Both the position numbers and the translations under genes were made by a program. Under the pieces are notes generated by a model. It ran no database searches. It was not told where the DNA came from and saw only the letters and a program-made list of their open reading frames with translations. A DNA stretch of 64,000 nucleotides from Streptomyces malaysiensis subsp. samsunensis (lineage in GTDB: Bacteria; Actinomycetota; Actinomycetes; Streptomycetales; Streptomycetaceae), in contig NZ_JANIIC010000044.1 in NCBI RefSeq assembly GCF_024519315.1, positions 1 through 64,000 on the forward strand, in the 5' to 3' direction. This document shows positions 60,947-64,000 of the stretch, piece by piece (position 1 is the stretch's first letter; each line of letters starts with the position of its first letter).

Positions 60947-61395
60947 GCGGTGAGCATAGATCGCGTATCGAACAGGCAAAGCGGGGACGTAACGGTTCTG
61001 CCGACTGATAGCCTTAACCCTTGCCCAGGGAGTTACACGTCGTCCCTCACGGGGGACCGGCCGGAGGAGGTGGGGCTGCGGTGGATCCTAGTCGACCGTG
61101 CAGTACCGACAGTTCTCCCGTCGTTTCCCCTTGGTATGCGACCGCATGATCTGAAGCCTTCCGTACCCCGCCCACCGGCGGTGAAACACGCGAAGCCAAC
61201 TCGCATCCAGGGCATCTGACGGTAGAGCGCCTTCGTACCGCTTTGTTCAAGTTCCATGAACTGCCGTCAGTGCCATCGCACGGAGCGCCGCCCGCTTTGC
61301 GGACGTACGGGCATCGGATGTCGTACGTCCACCTTCCGGGCGCAGCGCTGCGCCGCGCGCCCGCCGCTGACGGCCGGCCCGTGAAGGAGCCCGTC
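60947..61395. other. Divergent region before corA
   Basis: A 449-bp region between the SUFU-like gene and corA. It has no convincing gene; frames reading into corA from 61243 and 61381 lack binding sites. G-rich blocks (GGCCGGAGGAGGTGGGGC near 61060) and a short GTCCC/GGGAC hairpin at about 61039 are visible. I see no recognised magnesium riboswitch. Confidence 0.4.
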
Positions 61396-62496
61396 ATGTC
61401 GATGATCCGTGACCTGCGCGCAGCCGTCCGCCCCGCCCTGCGCCGTTCCCGTACCGCCAGCGACTACGACGCCACGCGTGACCCGTCGGTCACCAGCGCC
61501 GTGGTCGACTGCGCGGTCTACCGGGACGGCAAGCGGGTCAGTGACCATGTGAGCCCGGCGAAGGCCATGGAGCGGGTCCGCCAGGAGGGCGGGTTCGCCT
61601 GGATCGGGCTGCACGAGCCCACCGAGCGCGAGTTCGCGGGGATCGCCCAGGAGTTCGGGCTGCACCCGCTGGCCGTCGAGGACGCCGTGCAGGCCCATCA
61701 GCGACCCAAGCTGGAGCGGTACGACGAGACCCTCTTCACCGTCTTCAAGACCATCCACTACGTGGAGCACGCCGAACTCACCTCGACCAGCGAGGTGGTG
61801 GAGACCGGTGAGGTGATGTGCTTCACCGGCCGGAACTTCATCGTGACCGTGCGGCACGGCGGCCAGGGCTCGCTGCGCGCCCTGCGCCACCGGCTCCAGC
61901 AGGACCCGGAGCTGCTCACCAAGGGCCCCTCGGCGGTGCTGCACGCCATCGCCGACCAGGTCGTGGACGGCTATCTGGCGGTCGCCGACGCGGTCCAGGA
62001 CGACATCGACGAGGTCGAGATCGACGTCTTCTCGGCCGCGACCTCCCGGCGGGGCGGCGACGCGGGCCGGATCTACCAGCTCAAGCGCGAGGTCCTGGAG
62101 TTCAAGCGGGCCGTCTCACCGCTGCTGCGGCCGATGCAGCTGCTGAGCGAGCGTCCGATGCGGCTGGTGGACCCGGACATCCAGAAGTACTTCCGGGATG
62201 TCGCGGACCATCTGGCGCGGGTCAACGAGCAGGTGCTGGCCTTCGACGACCTGCTGAACTCGATCCTCCAGGCCAATCTGGCGCAGGCGACGGTCGCGCA
62301 GAACGAGGACATGCGGAAGATCACGTCCTGGGCGGCGATCTTCGCCGTGCCCACGATGATCGCGGGGATCTACGGCATGAACTTCGACTACATGCCCGAG
62401 CTGCGCTGGAAGTTCGGCTACCCGACCGTGCTCGTCGTCACCGTGGGCATCTGCTTCGCGATCCATCGCGGCTTCAAGCGCAACGGCTGGCTGTAA
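61396..62496 (+). CDS. corA: CorA-type magnesium/cobalt transporter
   Basis: A 366-residue CorA channel. The long cytoplasmic domain (about 30-300) is followed by two membrane helices; the selectivity motif GMN is at 327-329, in IYGMNFDYMPEL, and the C-terminus is basic as usual. It imports Mg2+ as a pentamer. The ATG at 61396 is chosen because AGGAG is 7 nt upstream. Confidence 0.94.
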   Translation: MSMIRDLRAAVRPALRRSRTASDYDATRDPSVTSAVVDCAVYRDGKRVSDHVSPAKAMERVRQEGGFAWIGLHEPTEREFAGIAQEFGLHPLAVEDAVQAHQRPKLERYDETLFTVFKTIHYVEHAELTSTSEVVETGEVMCFTGRNFIVTVRHGGQGSLRALRHRLQQDPELLTKGPSAVLHAIADQVVDGYLAVADAVQDDIDEVEIDVFSAATSRRGGDAGRIYQLKREVLEFKRAVSPLLRPMQLLSERPMRLVDPDIQKYFRDVADHLARVNEQVLAFDDLLNSILQANLAQATVAQNEDMRKITSWAAIFAVPTMIAGIYGMNFDYMPELRWKFGYPTVLVVTVGICFAIHRGFKRNGWL

Positions 62497-62547
62497 GACC
62501 GCCCCCGCGGACGGACGGGCCCCTTACCGGGCGCGCGAAAGGGCCTC

Positions 62548-63561
62548 TCACCGGCCGGGTTCGCCCGAGGGCGAGGGGTTCTTCCCGTCCACCATGATGA
62601 CCAGCGCGAGCCCGCCGAGGATCACCGCGAGCGCCGGATAGGCGGCCACGGGCGGCATCTGGCCCAGCCACAGGGCCGCGATCAGGGCCGCCCCCGGCGT
62701 CTCCAGCAGGATCGCGGTCGAGGTGACGGAGGGGCCGAGGCCCTTGACCACCCGGTTGATGAGGGTGTGCCCCAGCAGTTGCGCGGTGACCGTCAGCACG
62801 GCCAGCCGCAGCCAGGTGGTGCCGCCGTAGCCGCCGAGCTGCGCGCCCGCCACCAGGCAGGTCAGCAGCAGGAGCACGCTGGTGGTGGCGTAGCAGACGT
62901 AGGCGTACGCGGTGGTGCTCACCGAACGGCGCACCTCCGCGCCGAGCAGGACGTAACCGGCCGCCGCCACCCCGCCCAGCAGCGCGAGGGCGTCGCCCAG
63001 CAGGGCGCGCGGCGACGCGGACAGATCGACCCCGGTGAGGATCACCACACCGAGGATCGCAAGCCCCATGCCCAGCCAGGCGAGCGTGGGCGGGCGGTGG
63101 CCGCGCAGCCGCAGCAGCAGCGCCGTCCAGATGGGGGTCGTGGTCACCAGCGCGGTCGAGGAGGCGACGGAGGTCATGTGCAGGCTCGGCAGCCAGGCCC
63201 CGAAGTGCACCGCGAGCAGCGCGCCCGCCCCGGCCGACAGCAGCGCCGTCCGGCGGCCCATCCCGCGCAGCTCGCCCCGGTGGCGCCACAGCGCGAGCGG
63301 GGTGAGCGCGCCCACCGCCATGGCGTTGCGCCAGAAGGCGATGGCGAGCGCGGGCGCCGCCGTCGCGGCGGCCAGCGGCGCGGAGAGCGAGACACCCGCG
63401 ATGGCGACCGTAAGGAGCGCGATGTCCGCGGGGACACCACCGTGGAGACGGCCACCGTCACCGGGTACGTCGGGGGTGGCGTTGCGGGCTGGGGTGCGGG
63501 CGGCACGGGCGGTGGGCACGCCGCCAGGGTAAGGCGCATGACCATGCGACGGAACTGACAT
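62548..63561 (-). CDS. EamA family (DMT) transporter
   Basis: A drug/metabolite transporter superfamily protein of about 337 residues from ATG 63561; GTG 63519 would give 323. Ten membrane helices in two EamA repeats are visible, with paired landmark segments AIAFWRNAMAVGALTPLAL and TSTAILLETPGAALIAALW. The N-terminal 50 residues are polar and Gly/Arg-rich. Substrate unknown; relatives export amino acids or metabolites. Convergent with corA, 51 bp apart. Confidence 0.85.
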   Translation of the reverse strand: MSVPSHGHAPYPGGVPTARAARTPARNATPDVPGDGGRLHGGVPADIALLTVAIAGVSLSAPLAAATAAPALAIAFWRNAMAVGALTPLALWRHRGELRGMGRRTALLSAGAGALLAVHFGAWLPSLHMTSVASSTALVTTTPIWTALLLRLRGHRPPTLAWLGMGLAILGVVILTGVDLSASPRALLGDALALLGGVAAAGYVLLGAEVRRSVSTTAYAYVCYATTSVLLLLTCLVAGAQLGGYGGTTWLRLAVLTVTAQLLGHTLINRVVKGLGPSVTSTAILLETPGAALIAALWLGQMPPVAAYPALAVILGGLALVIMVDGKNPSPSGEPGR

Positions 63562-63603
63562 TTCACGGGCTGGGACGGTGTGTGACTGGCCTAGGCTGTC
63601 GGC

Positions 63604-64000
63604 ATGACGCAGACGCCGATGGACCGTGCCCTTGTCGAGGAGGCGGCCAAGAAGTCCGCCCTCATCTGGGTCCAGGGCACCGAAGGCGCCACGCGCGCCC
63701 TGTGGCACATCTGGCACGAGGGCGCGGTCTGTCTCGTCGGGGACGGGCCCGGGGAGCAGCCCCTCCAGGGCCTCGGGCTGGCCGACGGCGGAAGCGCCAC
63801 GGTGACCGTGCGCAGCAAGGACAAGGGCGGGCGGCTGGTCAGCTGGCCCGCGCGGGTGGTCGAGCTGGCCCCGGGCGGCGAGGCGTGGACCGCGGCGGTC
63901 GACGAGCTCAAGGGCAAGCGGCTGAACGCGGCGGACGCCGACCGCATCCCGGAGCGCTGGGCGCGCGAATGCCGGGTGCTGCGGCTGGAGCCCACGGCCG
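63604..64000 (+). CDS. Hypothetical protein, cut by window end
   Basis: An open frame from ATG 63604 runs off the window after 132 codons. It starts MTQTPMDRALVEEAAKKSAL and continues with a beta-rich pattern (IWVQGTEGATRALWHIWHEG, VCLVGDGPGEQP, VTVRSKDKGGRLVSW), in keeping with a small cytoplasmic protein of the split-barrel flavin-binding type, though this is a loose resemblance. It diverges from the EamA gene. Function unknown. Confidence 0.7.
   Translation, partial: MTQTPMDRALVEEAAKKSALIWVQGTEGATRALWHIWHEGAVCLVGDGPGEQPLQGLGLADGGSATVTVRSKDKGGRLVSWPARVVELAPGGEAWTAAVDELKGKRLNAADADRIPERWARECRVLRLEPTA

Noticed and set aside
60947..61395. Magnesium riboswitch before corA
   Set aside because: The region is long enough, but I could not fold it into ykoK/M-box or mgtA-type features; no conserved motif was recognised.

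Overview
The window is high-GC (roughly three quarters G+C) actinobacterial chromosome, almost certainly Streptomyces. Markers are a WblC/WhiB7-type regulator, mycoredoxin, paired AdnA/AdnB helicase-nucleases, AIM24 and TerD proteins, frequent GTG/TTG starts, and many small genes typical of Streptomyces. Nothing looks like an integrase, transposase, phage or CRISPR array. The gene order resembles, from memory, the Mycobacterium tuberculosis stretch Rv3193c to about Rv3211 (UPF0182, PDZ-Lon protease, DUF2342 peptidase, ABC1 kinase, whiB7, uvrD2, mycoredoxin, nudC, adnB/adnA, alkyltransferase-like, moeZ, DUF3152, TetR, DUF3107, ferritin-like, RNA helicase). It is therefore mostly conserved core chromosome with Streptomyces-specific insertions.

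Layout. 1-690: homopolymers and a degenerate 15-bp minisatellite, perhaps a contig edge. 0.7-12 kb: Sel1-repeat protein, initiator tRNA, UPF0182 membrane protein, PDZ/Lon protease, MoaE, an SDR protein, a DUF2342 peptidase and a NUDIX enzyme. 12-15.5 kb: three AIM24-domain genes, the first-transcribed one fused to TerD. 15.6-19.2 kb: an M48-type peptidase, a degenerate E1-like protein and an ABC1/UbiB kinase. 19.5-20.8 kb: wblC with a WhiB7-type promoter, a leader ORF, an intrinsic attenuator and a small gene overlapping its stop codon. 20.8-34 kb: genome-maintenance and redox genes (UvrD2-like helicase, mycoredoxin, NudC, M20 dipeptidase, AdnB, AdnA, alkyltransferase-like protein). 34-40.4 kb: a pseudokinase/LPG-synthase-like membrane protein and two Tap/Slp-type lipoprotein peptidases. 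40.4-49.6 kb, all on the minus strand: MoeZ, then a spherulin-4 (GH135-like) protein, an SDR epimerase, a polytopic membrane protein and a DUF3492/PelF-like glycosyltransferase, then a DUF3152 protein and an alpha/beta hydrolase. 49.8-56.4 kb: small acidic protein, TetR, DUF3107, small membrane protein, ferritin-like protein, DEAD-box helicase with a long repeat tail, alpha/beta hydrolase. 56.4-64 kb: NYN protein, a 50-aa conserved protein, MarC, PHP phosphoesterase, DUF6758-like, suppressor-of-fused-like, CorA, EamA and a gene cut by the window end.

How genes work together. WblC is known to switch on intrinsic antibiotic resistance after ribosome stress; its leader here has the parts needed for translation-dependent attenuation. 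AdnA/AdnB, the UvrD2-like helicase and the alkyltransferase-like protein all act on DNA breaks or lesions. The four-gene block 41.7-46.9 kb has the parts of a Pel- or galactosaminogalactan-like exopolysaccharide system and lies between moeZ and the DUF3152 gene, which are neighbours in mycobacteria. It is the best candidate here for an undescribed system. A DNA-level oddity is the octamer CCTTACGG/CCGTAAGG, seen more than 25 times in different reading frames and between genes.
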